Below, one piece after another: positions 8,383 through 17,666 of a DNA stretch of 64,000 bases; the first letter of the stretch is position 1; each line of letters opens with the position of its first letter. The notes below the pieces were generated by a model that was not told the DNA's origin, did no database searches, and saw only the letters and a program-made list of their open reading frames with translations. Origin of the DNA: Aminipila sp963524205 (GTDB lineage: Bacteria > Bacillota > Clostridia > Peptostreptococcales > Anaerovoracaceae). The position numbers were made by a program, and so were the translations under genes. The stretch covers positions 40,140 to 104,139 of the forward strand of contig CAURED010000015.1 of NCBI GenBank assembly GCA_963524205.1, read 5' to 3'.

Positions 8383-8534
8383 TAAAAACCACTATTCATC
8401 AGATTAGAAAAGGTTCCATTTATAAAATCTGTAATCTGTGATTTAAAGATAAGCCCTATTCCTATAGCAATGGCTATAAGAATACCTACTTGTACCATTT
8501 CCATTCCTTTTTTGTTGTTTAGGTTTAATTTCAT
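8382..8534 (-). CDS. flp: Flp-type (type IVb) pilin
   Basis: 50 residues: MKLNLNNKKG, then MEMVQVGILIAIAIGIGLIF and a short tail SQITDFINGTFSNLMNSGF. The KKG leader followed by a Glu-containing hydrophobic helix is the Flp1-type prepilin layout, with cleavage expected after Gly10. The ribosome site AAAAGGAGGAAGAATA-ATG is the strongest in the operon, as expected for the major structural subunit. It lies between tadC and tadE and is short enough to be overlooked by gene finders. Expected product: the main pilus fibre. Confidence 0.85.
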   Translation of the reverse strand: MKLNLNNKKGMEMVQVGILIAIAIGIGLIFKSQITDFINGTFSNLMNSGF

Positions 8535-8576
8535 TTATTCTTCCTCCTTTTGTATAAAATTTTCTAATTACCAAAC

Positions 8577-9683
8577 TTACATTTCAATCATAGCAGGCGC
8601 CAAGGTTATAATAATTAAAACTAAAAGCTGTAGTGCTAATGGCATAGTTAGCTTTGTTTCAGCTATACGTCCCTTTTCCTCTGCACGTTTTTTTCTTTGA
8701 AACCATAAAAAACTGCTCTCGCCTTGAAGAATATTTACTAATTCAGTTCCTTTATGTATATTATCTGATATAACATTACTAATCCGCATAAACTCTCTGT
8801 TTTTACTTCTCTCTGCTAATCTTTTCAGTTCTTCTACCATTGATGCATTTGTCTCAGCTACTTTAATATTTATCTCCGTAAGCTGACTATAAAAATATGA
8901 CTTATTCATGTATGCACGGTAATTGTAATCCTTTACTATTTTTTCAAAAGCAGCTGATAAAACTAATCCTGCATTCATTAGAAGTACTATCTTATTTAAA
9001 AAATCTGGCAATTCATCTTCAATAGATTCATTACAGTTCCTCTTAAGTTTCTTGATTTGATCATACCTTTTAATGTAAGTACCTGTTAGTAAAACACCAC
9101 ATGCAAAGGCTATTAATAACATAGGATTATTTTTGTCATTGTTCCAAGATACATTGTCCATTCCTTCTATATGCTCTGGTAAATATACTTTTTTTAAATC
9201 GTCACTTTTATTTATGCTATAAACAAGCAGATTAAGTTTACCAAGAACCTGCTCTTTTAGATTTACTGGCTTTTCCGCAATATCCTCTTTATTGGTATTT
9301 GCTCCTTCAGGTTTTATATTTAATGTGACTGGTTTTTTTATAGTATCACCTTCTACCTCTCCTGATACAATTAGCTTTGTACTTATATTTCCCTGATCAT
9401 AAGTAGGTCTTTCAATATATTTATGTCCAGCTTGATCAATATAAAATGGGCTTTCATTATTAAGCACATTTCCAAATATAACCCATAAGACTGTAAGAAG
9501 AAGTATGGTAATAATAGCAATATATCTTTTAAAATTTTGAAGCTTCATAGAGAATGTCAGGTTGCTATTTTTATTATTCCCATAAATACCATATAGTTCT
9601 TTTTCATACTCTTTAGTTTCCCCAGTAAGCAAATCTGGCATCTTATTCATAAGGCAAGCTAGAAATTTATCTATAAAATTCAT
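8577..9683 (-). CDS. tadC: Tad pilus inner-membrane platform protein TadC (T2SSF family)
   Basis: 368 residues with membrane segments at about 52-71, 190-208 and at the very C-terminus (LALQLLVLIIITLAPAMIEM), and a T2SSF-type helical core between them (ELPDFLNKIVLLMNAGLVLSAAFEKIV). An inserted 110-residue extracytoplasmic stretch between the first two membrane segments (FYIDQAGHKYIERPTYDQGN...) is larger than in proteobacterial TadC. It overlaps tadB as ATGA. With TadB it should form the platform that the CpaF ATPase turns. Thr/Met-rich C-terminus KLTMPLALQLL is typical of TadC. Confidence 0.88.
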   Translation of the reverse strand: MNFIDKFLACLMNKMPDLLTGETKEYEKELYGIYGNNKNSNLTFSMKLQNFKRYIAIITILLLTVLWVIFGNVLNNESPFYIDQAGHKYIERPTYDQGNISTKLIVSGEVEGDTIKKPVTLNIKPEGANTNKEDIAEKPVNLKEQVLGKLNLLVYSINKSDDLKKVYLPEHIEGMDNVSWNNDKNNPMLLIAFACGVLLTGTYIKRYDQIKKLKRNCNESIEDELPDFLNKIVLLMNAGLVLSAAFEKIVKDYNYRAYMNKSYFYSQLTEINIKVAETNASMVEELKRLAERSKNREFMRISNVISDNIHKGTELVNILQGESSFLWFQRKKRAEEKGRIAETKLTMPLALQLLVLIIITLAPAMIEM

Positions 9684-10447
9684 ACTTTCACCTCAACTAT
9701 CCTGTCCATAATATAATAAGATATGATTATTATAATAAGGGCACTAGTCATTATGATGCGTCCCCAAAATGTATAATATAAACTATCTAAATATCCAGGA
9801 GAAACTAAATTTAAAAATATAATTATAATTACAGGCATAGAACTAATTATTTTAGCTTCCGCCTTCTTCTGGGCAGTAATAGATTTAATTTCTCTGTCGA
9901 TAGCCATTTTATCCATTATCACTTCAGTTGCCTTTGAAATCATTGCGCCTAAATTTGCTCCTGTAGTTCTGCAGATAGAATACACATCTGCAAAATTAAT
10001 GATTTCTTCAATTCCACTTTTATAGGCAAAATCCTTTAATAGCATTTCGTCTGTTGCCCTACTATCCTTAATACTTTTGGTTATGTATTGTAATTCCAGC
10101 ATTATTGGTTCCTTTTCTCCATACATTAACGCTAAATTTTTGTTTCCTTCTATTAGGGCCTCCGACATTTGTCTTCCAGCAGAAATTGAGGCAGATAAAG
10201 AATAAAGCAAATCTCGAAATTGCTGCCTTAATACTTCTTTCTGTTGTTTTACCTTAAATTTAATGTAAGTCTTCTTGAATGGTATGGCCAGAAAAGCCAT
10301 GAAAGTTGCAATAATTAAATTGAAGTAAAATATATATCCAATCAGGAATAAACTTGTACAGGTAATCATATAGTAATTTCTAGCTTGTACACCTTGTAAT
10401 TTGTAGTTGTCATAATCATTAATGTTGTCTACTAGATTGTTATCCAT
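9680..10447 (-). CDS. tadB: Tad pilus platform protein TadB (T2SSF family)
   Basis: 255 residues. Two closely spaced N-terminal membrane segments (about 27-56), a cytoplasmic helical domain with LYSLSASISAGRQMSEALIEG (the T2SSF core pattern) and CRTTGANLGAMISKATEVI, and two C-terminal membrane segments (about 202-247). Start overlaps the cpaF stop as TAATG and the end overlaps tadC by four bases, so the three are translationally coupled. Slightly shorter than proteobacterial TadB. Confidence 0.88.
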   Translation of the reverse strand: MDNNLVDNINDYDNYKLQGVQARNYYMITCTSLFLIGYIFYFNLIIATFMAFLAIPFKKTYIKFKVKQQKEVLRQQFRDLLYSLSASISAGRQMSEALIEGNKNLALMYGEKEPIMLELQYITKSIKDSRATDEMLLKDFAYKSGIEEIINFADVYSICRTTGANLGAMISKATEVIMDKMAIDREIKSITAQKKAEAKIISSMPVIIIIFLNLVSPGYLDSLYYTFWGRIIMTSALIIIIISYYIMDRIVEVKV

Positions 10448-11649
10448 TATCTAACTCCCCTTAATAACAATTTATCCATATTTATCAATTGATTTTGGGT
10501 TTTTACTAATCCATTTTTTACTTCATACTTAAATAAGCTATTAATCATATACTTATTTTGTTCATAGCCATATATTTCAGCGATCTCAAGTACCCTTCTG
10601 GACTTATCTGGCATTCTGCCTAAATGAACCATTATATCTATACCTTCTGCTATTTGGTTCCGTATTGCATCTGTCGGGAAATTTGCAGCCTGCAACACCA
10701 TAGTTTCTAATCGTTTCAACATTCCTGAAATAGAATTCCCATGTCCCGTAGATAATGATCCATCATGTCCAGTATTAAAAGCCTGAAGCATATCCAGTAC
10801 CTCCTTTCCTCTTACCTCTCCAACAATAATTCTGTTTGGCCGCATTCTGAGACTAGTCTTAATTAACTGCTGCATATCAACAAGGCCCTTACCTTGAACA
10901 TTTGCATTTCTGCATTCAAGCCTCACTATATTTTCAATGCCGTGCAGCTGGAGTTCTGCAGAATCTTCTATTACAATAATTCTTTCTTCTTTAGGTATAT
11001 AGTTTGATAAAACATTCAATAGGCTGGTTTTACCACTGCCTGTACCTCCACTAATAAATATGTTTTCTCCTGCGATAACCATTTTGTTTAAAAAATCTGC
11101 AGCTTCTTCTGTTATCGTTCCAAAATTTATTAAATCTTCCATTGAAAAAGCCTTTTCCGGAAACTTTCTAATCGTTAGAATCGGTCCATTCAATGCTACA
11201 TTTTTATAAACCGCATTTACCCTTGAACCATCTGGCAATCGGGCATCCACTATAGGATTTAGCTCATTTATTTCACGATGTACTCTGCCTGCAATTCTTC
11301 TTATCAGTTCTTCCAGTTCTTCTGTTGTGGTAAATTGTTCATTTACTCTTTCAATAGTTCCAGAACGTTCAATAAATATATTATCTTTGCCATTTACCAT
11401 TATCTCTGTAATGTCTTTATCTTTACTAAATGGATGCAATATACCTAAATCTTTTCTTATGGAATAATATACTTGATAAACTAGTCTTGCTTTAACTTTG
11501 AAATTATACATTTTTAATCTTGAATCCGATAAAATATAACTTTCAATTATCTTAAAAATTTGTTGCTCATCATTGCCATAATCGCTATGCCCTATAATCT
11601 TTCTGATATCTTCCATGATTTCCATAATTATATCTTTACCAATATCCAT
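10447..11649 (-). CDS. cpaF: Tad pilus assembly ATPase CpaF/TadA
   Basis: 400-residue secretion ATPase of the VirB11/PilB superfamily that powers Flp pilus assembly from the cytoplasm. Motifs: Walker A GGTGSGKT (201-208), Asp box VIEDSAEL (226-233), Walker B RIIVGEVRG (273-281), His box NTGHDGSLSTGHGN (292-305), and the arginine-rich LRMRPNR just before Walker B. The CpaF-type N-terminal domain EIMVNGKDNIFIERSG is present. First gene of the eight-gene operon; start site AAAGGTTAAAA-ATG. No FHA fusion. Confidence 0.95.
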   Translation of the reverse strand: MDIGKDIIMEIMEDIRKIIGHSDYGNDEQQIFKIIESYILSDSRLKMYNFKVKARLVYQVYYSIRKDLGILHPFSKDKDITEIMVNGKDNIFIERSGTIERVNEQFTTTEELEELIRRIAGRVHREINELNPIVDARLPDGSRVNAVYKNVALNGPILTIRKFPEKAFSMEDLINFGTITEEAADFLNKMVIAGENIFISGGTGSGKTSLLNVLSNYIPKEERIIVIEDSAELQLHGIENIVRLECRNANVQGKGLVDMQQLIKTSLRMRPNRIIVGEVRGKEVLDMLQAFNTGHDGSLSTGHGNSISGMLKRLETMVLQAANFPTDAIRNQIAEGIDIMVHLGRMPDKSRRVLEIAEIYGYEQNKYMINSLFKYEVKNGLVKTQNQLINMDKLLLRGVR

Positions 11650-11691
11650 TTTTAACCTTTAATTCCTTTTATTTCCTTGTAACTATATAAT

Positions 11692-11722
11692 AAAACAGCT
11701 GTAAATATTTTACAACTGTTTT
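11692..11722 (-). terminator. Terminator/inverted repeat between the antiporter and the Tad operon
   Basis: AAAACAGTTGTAAA-ATA-TTTACAGCTGTTTT on the minus strand followed by ATTATATA; near-palindromic, so it can act on either strand. It separates the phoPR-antiporter transcript from cpaF. Confidence 0.65.
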
Positions 11723-11744
11723 GTATCGACATTATTCGACTTAC

Positions 11745-14045
11745 TTAATTAAGTATACCCTTTCTAAAGAATTTATCTAGAGTTCTCTGGGCCCCTAAAA
11801 CCCATAAAACGTCTCCTTCTTCAATTTGTGTATTTTTATTTGGACTTATTATGGATAGCGCATCTCTATCTATACCTATAACAAAGCCATGATATTTTTC
11901 TTTTACATTTGACATCTGAATAGTTCTATTACAGAATTCACACTGATTTGTTACATTAACTGCCATACAAAGCAAATGATTTTCTCTATCTGTGGAAGTA
12001 AAAATCTGCCTATAGGTATAATCTCGTAATGTTAGTTTAGCTTTTCTTTTCTTAGTAACAGCAGTGGTTTGAATGGCCATTTCATAGGAATCAAGATTAT
12101 GCCTTTTTCCCATGGCTACAATAATATCTCCTTCTTCTATGCCTGTTTCTATATCAGGAATATTTATATGCCTGCCTTTCCTTATAATCTTTATAATTTG
12201 TACTCCTAGTTTACGTCTGGCGAAAAAACTTTTTTCTGGTTTCTCTATCAATATTTCATTAACTTCATATTCTTCTACTAATAAAGTCTCATCAAGCCAC
12301 CTGTATTCCTCGGTAATGCCCCTCTCTTTCTTCTTCTTTTCTAATATACGTTCATTAAAATTTGCTATAAATCTTGTTTCAATTTTAATGGAATTACTCG
12401 CCATAAAATCAGATTTTATACTGAAAATTACAATTATTAAAGCTATTATCCAAAGAATCCATAGATGGATATCTGTAAGGGTATTAATAGTGAGCATTAC
12501 AAAAAAAACAGATACAAGAACTCTCACACTGGCAAATACTAAAAGGGGGAGCCTATTAGTCTTACTTTTAAGCCATAGTTTAATATAAACAATATTTCTT
12601 TTATATGACATCAAATTGATCATTGGCGCCATGAATGCTACTGTCAATCCAACGGTAATCCATCTTGCAAGGTTAGTTTCCATTCCATAATTCCATAATG
12701 CAGGAAGTATAACCTGCGTACCAATTATATATATACAAATCAAAATTACTGTGATAATAGCTGTTCTTTGTATATATTTACCTAAAAATTCCTTCCAATC
12801 TGGATCTTTTTCATTTTCATTCTGCTTTTCCGAAGTATATTGTTTTATAGCCTTTAATGTTCGTTTTGGTAATCTCCTGCTTATTATTGAATAAGCGGAA
12901 TCTATTTTCTTAATAAACATCGGCGTTGTAAAGGTTGTTATTACAGATACAGATACTACTATTGGATATAAGAAATGGCTTGTTACCCCCAAAGAGTTTC
13001 CTAAAGAAGCTATAATAAATGAGAATTCACCTATTTGAACCATACTCATTCCCGTACCAACCGCTGTGCGTAGCGATTGGCCAGACAATAACACACCAAT
13101 ACTAGAAAAAACCATCTGTCCAACTATAGTAACAAACGTAAGTATTATAATCGGTCCTATATATTGAAGAATTAAATCTGGATTTACAAGCATTCCCACT
13201 GACACAAAAAATATTGCACCAAATAGATCTTTTATGGGTTTTACAAGATCCTCAATTCGTTCAGCCTTAACAGTGCCTGCAAGTATAGATCCTGCCAGAA
13301 ATGCTCCCAAAGCAGAAGAAAATCCCATGTAATTTGCAATCACTACCATAGCAAGGCAAAGCCCTAAGGACACAATAAGCAAAGTTTCATCATTTAGGTA
13401 TTTATCAGCTTTCTTTAGTACTGTAGGTATCAAATATATACCTAAAAGCAACCATAATATTAAGTAGAGCAGCAACTTACCTATCTCACTGCCTAATTCA
13501 ATTCCTGACACATCTTTACTTACAGAAATAGTGGAAAGCACAATCATCATAAATATGGCTACCACATCTTCAATTACTAATGTCCCCAATACTAATTGTG
13601 CATATTTTTTAGTCTTTAATTTTAATTCTTCATAAGCCTTTAATATGATCATGGTAGAAGACATAGACAACATACCACCTAAGAAAATACTATCCATTTG
13701 GCCCCATCCCATAGCTAGTCCTGCACCATATCCAATAAATACCATTGATGTTATAACCGTAGCAGCTGTTACAATAGCACTTCCACCAATATTAGCTATT
13801 TTATGGAAGCTAAATTCAAGGCCCAAAGCAAACATGATAAAAATAACGCCCAGCTCAGCCCAAAGGTTTATATTTTCAACATCAATAATAGTTGGAAATA
13901 TAGAAAAGTTAGCACTAGTTAAAAACCCCGCCAAAATATACCCTAAAACTAAAGGTTGTTTTATTTTTTTAAAAATAATAGTGATAATACTAGCTACTGC
14001 AAGTATTAACGCTAAATCACGTATCAAGATATCAAGATGCCCCAT
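11745..14045 (-). CDS. CPA2-family cation/proton antiporter with TrkA-C domains
   Basis: 766 residues. Twelve or so membrane segments in the first 390 (starts LILAVASIITIIFKKIKQPLVLGYILAG, typical of KefB/YbaL-like Na+/H+ exchanger domains), then an unusual second hydrophobic block at about 410-550 and a soluble C-terminus with two TrkA-C-like ligand-binding regions (IGVQIIKIIRKGRHINIPD... and the last 70 residues ending EEGDVLWVLGAQRTLDKFF). No NAD-binding RCK-N domain was found. It exports K+ or Na+ in exchange for H+ by family knowledge. It sits directly behind phoR with its own GAGGA site, so it is probably co-transcribed with phoPR. Confidence 0.85.
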   Translation of the reverse strand: MGHLDILIRDLALILAVASIITIIFKKIKQPLVLGYILAGFLTSANFSIFPTIIDVENINLWAELGVIFIMFALGLEFSFHKIANIGGSAIVTAATVITSMVFIGYGAGLAMGWGQMDSIFLGGMLSMSSTMIILKAYEELKLKTKKYAQLVLGTLVIEDVVAIFMMIVLSTISVSKDVSGIELGSEIGKLLLYLILWLLLGIYLIPTVLKKADKYLNDETLLIVSLGLCLAMVVIANYMGFSSALGAFLAGSILAGTVKAERIEDLVKPIKDLFGAIFFVSVGMLVNPDLILQYIGPIIILTFVTIVGQMVFSSIGVLLSGQSLRTAVGTGMSMVQIGEFSFIIASLGNSLGVTSHFLYPIVVSVSVITTFTTPMFIKKIDSAYSIISRRLPKRTLKAIKQYTSEKQNENEKDPDWKEFLGKYIQRTAIITVILICIYIIGTQVILPALWNYGMETNLARWITVGLTVAFMAPMINLMSYKRNIVYIKLWLKSKTNRLPLLVFASVRVLVSVFFVMLTINTLTDIHLWILWIIALIIVIFSIKSDFMASNSIKIETRFIANFNERILEKKKKERGITEEYRWLDETLLVEEYEVNEILIEKPEKSFFARRKLGVQIIKIIRKGRHINIPDIETGIEEGDIIVAMGKRHNLDSYEMAIQTTAVTKKRKAKLTLRDYTYRQIFTSTDRENHLLCMAVNVTNQCEFCNRTIQMSNVKEKYHGFVIGIDRDALSIISPNKNTQIEEGDVLWVLGAQRTLDKFFRKGILN

Positions 14046-15011
14046 TTAGTCCTCTTTCCTATTAAATATAACGGTGAATGTAGTTCCTTCTCCTAATGTA
14101 CTTTTTACACTAACTTCTGCATTAAATAAAAAAGCAATGTGTTTAACAATAGAAAGTCCTAATCCCGTTCCACCACCTTTTTTAGTTCTTGATTTATCTA
14201 CTCTGTAAAATCTCTCAAACAATCTATCAAAATGTTGTTCAGATATTCCGATTCCATTATCAGTAACTTCAATATACACCTTATCATTGTTCATAAAAGA
14301 TGAAACCAGTATCTTTCCCTTTTGATCTTCTTTAGAATACTTTATAGCATTCTCAATTAAGTTCATCATCATTTGAATAAAACGGTCAACATTTCCTTCA
14401 ATAAAACATCCATCTACTAGTTTTGTTTCTATTTTAATATTTTTACTGTTTGCAAGGGGTTCCATTGTAGAAATCATTTTAATCAGACTGTCCTTTATAT
14501 CGATCTTTGCAATGTCCAAGGGAGCTCTTTTATTTTCAATATCTGAAAGTACCAGCACATCTTCAATCAACCGTTCTAACCTAGAAGTTTCAATGGCAAT
14601 AATGTCAATAAATTTATTCCTTATTTCAGGATTTTCAGCTGCACCATCCTGTAATGTCTCAATAAATCCCGAAATCGAAGTGAGGGGAGTTTTTAATTCA
14701 TGTGTTACATTTGCCACAAATTCACTTCTTATCTGCTCTGCTTTCTTATTCTCTTCTGTTGTTTTAACCATCTGCTCTTGAAGTTTATGCACCGGTTTCA
14801 TTATTTGATTATACATAAATAATGAAAAAATTCCAGAGCATAACACGCATATAAGCATAGTGATGCCAAAGTATTTATTATTAAGCATAAATGAGAAAGC
14901 ACTGTCATGTGCATTTGATTCTATAGAAACAAAATAAGCCATAACAAATAAAAGCAAAACAACATTACATGCAGTTATCCCCACTGAAGCCATTAAAAAT
15001 CTCTTTTTCAT
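14046..15011 (-). CDS. phoR: Sensor histidine kinase, PhoR-like
   Basis: 321 residues. Membrane segments at about 8-30 and 48-67 with only a short external loop between, then DHp domain with H-box NVTHELKTPLTSISGF (phospho-acceptor His104) and a HATPase_c domain: N-box NLIENAIKYS, DNGIGIS, FERFYRVDKSRTKKGGG, GTGLGLSIVKHI. The lack of a large extracellular sensor or PAS domain makes it shorter than B. subtilis PhoR (about 580); signal may come through membrane partners such as the PhoU-domain transporter next door. Start overlaps phoP as ATGA. Confidence 0.88.
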   Translation of the reverse strand: MKKRFLMASVGITACNVVLLLFVMAYFVSIESNAHDSAFSFMLNNKYFGITMLICVLCSGIFSLFMYNQIMKPVHKLQEQMVKTTEENKKAEQIRSEFVANVTHELKTPLTSISGFIETLQDGAAENPEIRNKFIDIIAIETSRLERLIEDVLVLSDIENKRAPLDIAKIDIKDSLIKMISTMEPLANSKNIKIETKLVDGCFIEGNVDRFIQMMMNLIENAIKYSKEDQKGKILVSSFMNNDKVYIEVTDNGIGISEQHFDRLFERFYRVDKSRTKKGGGTGLGLSIVKHIAFLFNAEVSVKSTLGEGTTFTVIFNRKED

Positions 15012-15697
15012 CTCATTTTGTAACCCTTCCCGCGTATTGTCTGTATATATTTGTCTTCATTATCATCTTGACCCAGTTTTTTTCTTAAATAACGGATATG
15101 TACATCTACAGTTCTTGTTTCACCTACAAAATCAATTCCCCAGACTTTATCTAAAAGCTGATCTCTTGAGAAAACATGTCCTCTATTTTCTGTTAAAAAG
15201 CATAACAGTTCAAACTCTTTCAGTGTAAGTTCAACCTGTTTTCCTGCCACAATAACCTCATGCCTGTCTGTATTAATTTCTATGTCATCTATACTAATAA
15301 TATAATCATCTATGCTATCAGAAGAATTGTTTTCTTCATATCTTCTTAAAACAGCCTTTATTCTAGCCATTAATTCACGTACACTAAATGGTTTTGTGAT
15401 ATAGTCATCTGCACCAAATTCAAGGCCCAATATTTTATCTACTTCATCACTTTTGGCTGTAAGCATTATAATAGGAGTTTTATTTCCTTCTTCCCTCAAT
15501 TCTCTGCAAATTTCATGTCCATTCTTGCCTGGCAGCATTAAGTCTAAAAGAATTAAATCAGGCTTTTGTTTGTGTACTAAAGTAATACCCAGCAAACCGT
15601 CCTCAGCGCTTATATAATCATAACCATTATTTTTCAAGTTATAACCAACTAATTCTATAATATTGGGTTCATCCTCAATTATTAATATCTTTTTCAT
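15008..15697 (-). CDS. phoP: Response regulator, PhoB/PhoP-like (OmpR family)
   Basis: 229 residues. Receiver with acidic pocket EDE (8-10), phospho-acceptor Asp52 in LLDLMLPGKNG, Thr80 and Lys102 (YITKPFS); C-terminal winged helix with the RTVDVHIRYLRKKLG recognition region and TIRGKGYKMR end. Overlaps phoR by four bases, so they form one two-component unit. A set of TTAACA boxes upstream of nptA, the preceding gene, is the expected binding site for this family and supports the phosphate assignment. Confidence 0.9.
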   Translation of the reverse strand: MKKILIIEDEPNIIELVGYNLKNNGYDYISAEDGLLGITLVHKQKPDLILLDLMLPGKNGHEICRELREEGNKTPIIMLTAKSDEVDKILGLEFGADDYITKPFSVRELMARIKAVLRRYEENNSSDSIDDYIISIDDIEINTDRHEVIVAGKQVELTLKEFELLCFLTENRGHVFSRDQLLDKVWGIDFVGETRTVDVHIRYLRKKLGQDDNEDKYIQTIRGKGYKMR

Positions 15698-15737
15698 TGT
15701 TTCCCTTCAATTCTGTATCACTAATCTCTGATACTAT

Positions 15738-15792
15738 TTAAGCTGATACACTATCATGGAGTCAAAATATCATCCCAAGTATATCAGCTTAA
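15738..15792. repeat. 11-bp inverted repeat between nptA and phoP
   Basis: Perfect arms TTAAGCTGATA (15738-15748) and TATCAGCTTAA (15782-15792) around a 33-base loop. A poor T-tract follows on both strands, so it may be an attenuating or processing hairpin between nptA and phoP rather than a strong terminator. Confidence 0.55.
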
Positions 15793-15840
15793 TTTTAAGT
15801 TTGTATATTTAATTTTAACACAAATAACAGCTTTCATCAA

Positions 15841-17547
15841 TTATATAGAATCTTTAATTTCTTTACTTGGAATATTACTTTCTTTAAAATTTATATCAGC
15901 TAGTACTGCCTCTGCAATATTTTTACAAGAATCCCCAATTCTTTCAATATTATGAACTATATCTGTATACATAACTGTAAATTCTGGTGAACATTTTTTA
16001 TCATAAAGTCTTTTAATATGCTCTTTCTTCAATCTCTGTTCTGTTCTATTCATATCTTCTTCTTGAACTAGAACATCATTTGCAAGATTTATATCTCCAG
16101 TTTCAAGAGCTTTAATGGTTTCTCTCGTCATTCTTGAGGCCTGATCAAAACACTCATATATTTCAGCACAAGCTATATCTGAAAACTCATAACCATGCTT
16201 AATCTTTTCATTGGTAAACTCAGCGATGTTTGTGCAATTATCACCAATATGTTCTATATCTGTAGCCATATGAATAAGTCCTGAAACCATTTTTCCCTGA
16301 TGCTCTGTCAATGTATCGTTAGCAAATATTGAAGCTAGGTATTTCACCGTTTCGTCTTCAAGTGTATTAACGATTTCTTCTGTTTCAAACACACTATTTA
16401 ATGCCTGTGTATCATTTGCCAGAAATGCTTTCTTTGCATCTGTAATCATCTGTAATGTAAAGTTTGCGATTCGGGAAAGTTCTTTTGTTGCAAGATGTAT
16501 AGCAAATACTGGCTGTTCAATAATATTATAATCCAAATATACTGGTTGCGAAGGCAATCTGTCGTTATCTTTACCTGGAATAATTCTCATAACAATTTTA
16601 ACTAAAAGCCAAATGAATGGTAAGAAAATAATTGTATTTATGATATTAAAAAACATATGTGCATTAGCAATCTGCCTTGATACAATTTCATATTCCAAAC
16701 CTGTAGGTGAAATATATTTAATAAATCTACTGTACACAGGTATAAAAAACATAAATAAAATTGTACCTGTAACATTAAAAATAATATGTGCAGCAGCAGT
16801 TCTTTTAGCATTAATCGATGCTCCTATTGATGCAAGTATGGCAGTAATTGTTGTCCCAATGTTAGTGCCAAATAAAATTGGTAATGCACCTTGAAGTCCA
16901 ATAATGCTTGAAACCCCATCAGGGCCTACCTGACAGGCTAAATTTTGTAATACCGCAATAGAAGCAGAACTGCTCTGTATAACAAGGGTTACTAATGTAC
17001 CAATTATAACTCCTAGAACAGGAACTTCTTTAACAGATAAAAACATTTGTGCTACTTCTGGCATTGCTGCTATGGGTTTCATAACATCTCCCATGGTATT
17101 TATCCCCATAAAGAGCAGTCCAAATGCAAAAATAGTCTGTCCAATATTTACCCAGCATTCTTTTTTCATAAAAAAATACATAACAAATCCAATAAGAATA
17201 AATACCCAGACATAATCCCCCACTTTAAATGCAATAAGCTGTGCTGTTATAGTTGTACCAATATTTGCACCTAATATAATACTAATTGCTTGTGGTAAAT
17301 TCATAAGCCCTGCGCTGACAAAGCCTATAACCATAACGGTTGTTGCACTACTGCTTTGCAGTACTGCTGTTGTTAAAGCACCTGCTAAAATACCTATTAA
17401 TGGATTCTTTGTCAAAAGTGCCAAAACATTTCTCATTTTTTCTCCAGCAGCCTTTTGCAAACCATCACTCATTAAGTTCATTCCATATATAAAAACAGCT
17501 AAGCCTCCAAATAATGTTATAATAACTTGAAACCAATTTATTTCCAT
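15841..17547 (-). CDS. nptA: Na+/phosphate cotransporter family protein with PhoU-like domain
   Basis: 568 residues. First 330: paired Na/Pi-cotransporter repeats with QSSSATTVMVIGFV and the second copy QSSSASIAVLQ, plus GANIGTTITAQL / GTNIGTTITAIL. Last 220: all-helical PhoU-like domain (LEDETVKYLASIFANDTLTEHQG..., IEHIGDNCTNIAEFT, NIERIGDSCKNIAEAV). It corresponds to B. subtilis YqeW by type. PhoU domains tie phosphate flux to the PhoR sensor, which fits phoP and phoR lying directly downstream. A -10 and three PhoP-like boxes lie upstream. Start ATG at 17547 with GAGAGGAGAACAAG before it. Confidence 0.92.
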   Translation of the reverse strand: MEINWFQVIITLFGGLAVFIYGMNLMSDGLQKAAGEKMRNVLALLTKNPLIGILAGALTTAVLQSSSATTVMVIGFVSAGLMNLPQAISIILGANIGTTITAQLIAFKVGDYVWVFILIGFVMYFFMKKECWVNIGQTIFAFGLLFMGINTMGDVMKPIAAMPEVAQMFLSVKEVPVLGVIIGTLVTLVIQSSSASIAVLQNLACQVGPDGVSSIIGLQGALPILFGTNIGTTITAILASIGASINAKRTAAAHIIFNVTGTILFMFFIPVYSRFIKYISPTGLEYEIVSRQIANAHMFFNIINTIIFLPFIWLLVKIVMRIIPGKDNDRLPSQPVYLDYNIIEQPVFAIHLATKELSRIANFTLQMITDAKKAFLANDTQALNSVFETEEIVNTLEDETVKYLASIFANDTLTEHQGKMVSGLIHMATDIEHIGDNCTNIAEFTNEKIKHGYEFSDIACAEIYECFDQASRMTRETIKALETGDINLANDVLVQEEDMNRTEQRLKKEHIKRLYDKKCSPEFTVMYTDIVHNIERIGDSCKNIAEAVLADINFKESNIPSKEIKDSI

Positions 17548-17597
17548 CTTGTTCTCCTCTCAATTGCACGTGATTATCACTATCATAGCCTGTCTCT

Positions 17598-17603
17598 ATT
17601 ATA
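17598..17603 (-). promoter_or_regulatory. -10 element of the nptA promoter
   Basis: TATAAT on the minus strand, about 50 bases upstream of the nptA start; no good -35 is present, as is usual for activator-dependent Pho promoters. Confidence 0.55.
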
Positions 17604-17638
17604 GTATAAGGTAAACACACGCTGAAAAAGAGCAAAAA

Positions 17639-17666
17639 TGTTAAACTATTGTTAATTTATTGTTAA
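17639..17666 (-). promoter_or_regulatory. PhoP-box cluster: three TTAACA direct repeats at 11-bp spacing
   Basis: On the minus strand TTAACA-n5-TTAACA-n5-TTAACA (17661-17666, 17650-17655, 17639-17644). The repeat unit and exact 11-base period match the PhoP operator rule known from Bacillus (TTAACA-like hexamers, five-base gaps). It overlaps the 3' end of the cpaE-like gene and lies 35 bases upstream of the nptA -10. Confidence 0.72.

Noticed and set aside
12112..14049. Plus-strand frames opposite the antiporter
   Set aside because: Antisense shadows with no domain and no ribosome site.
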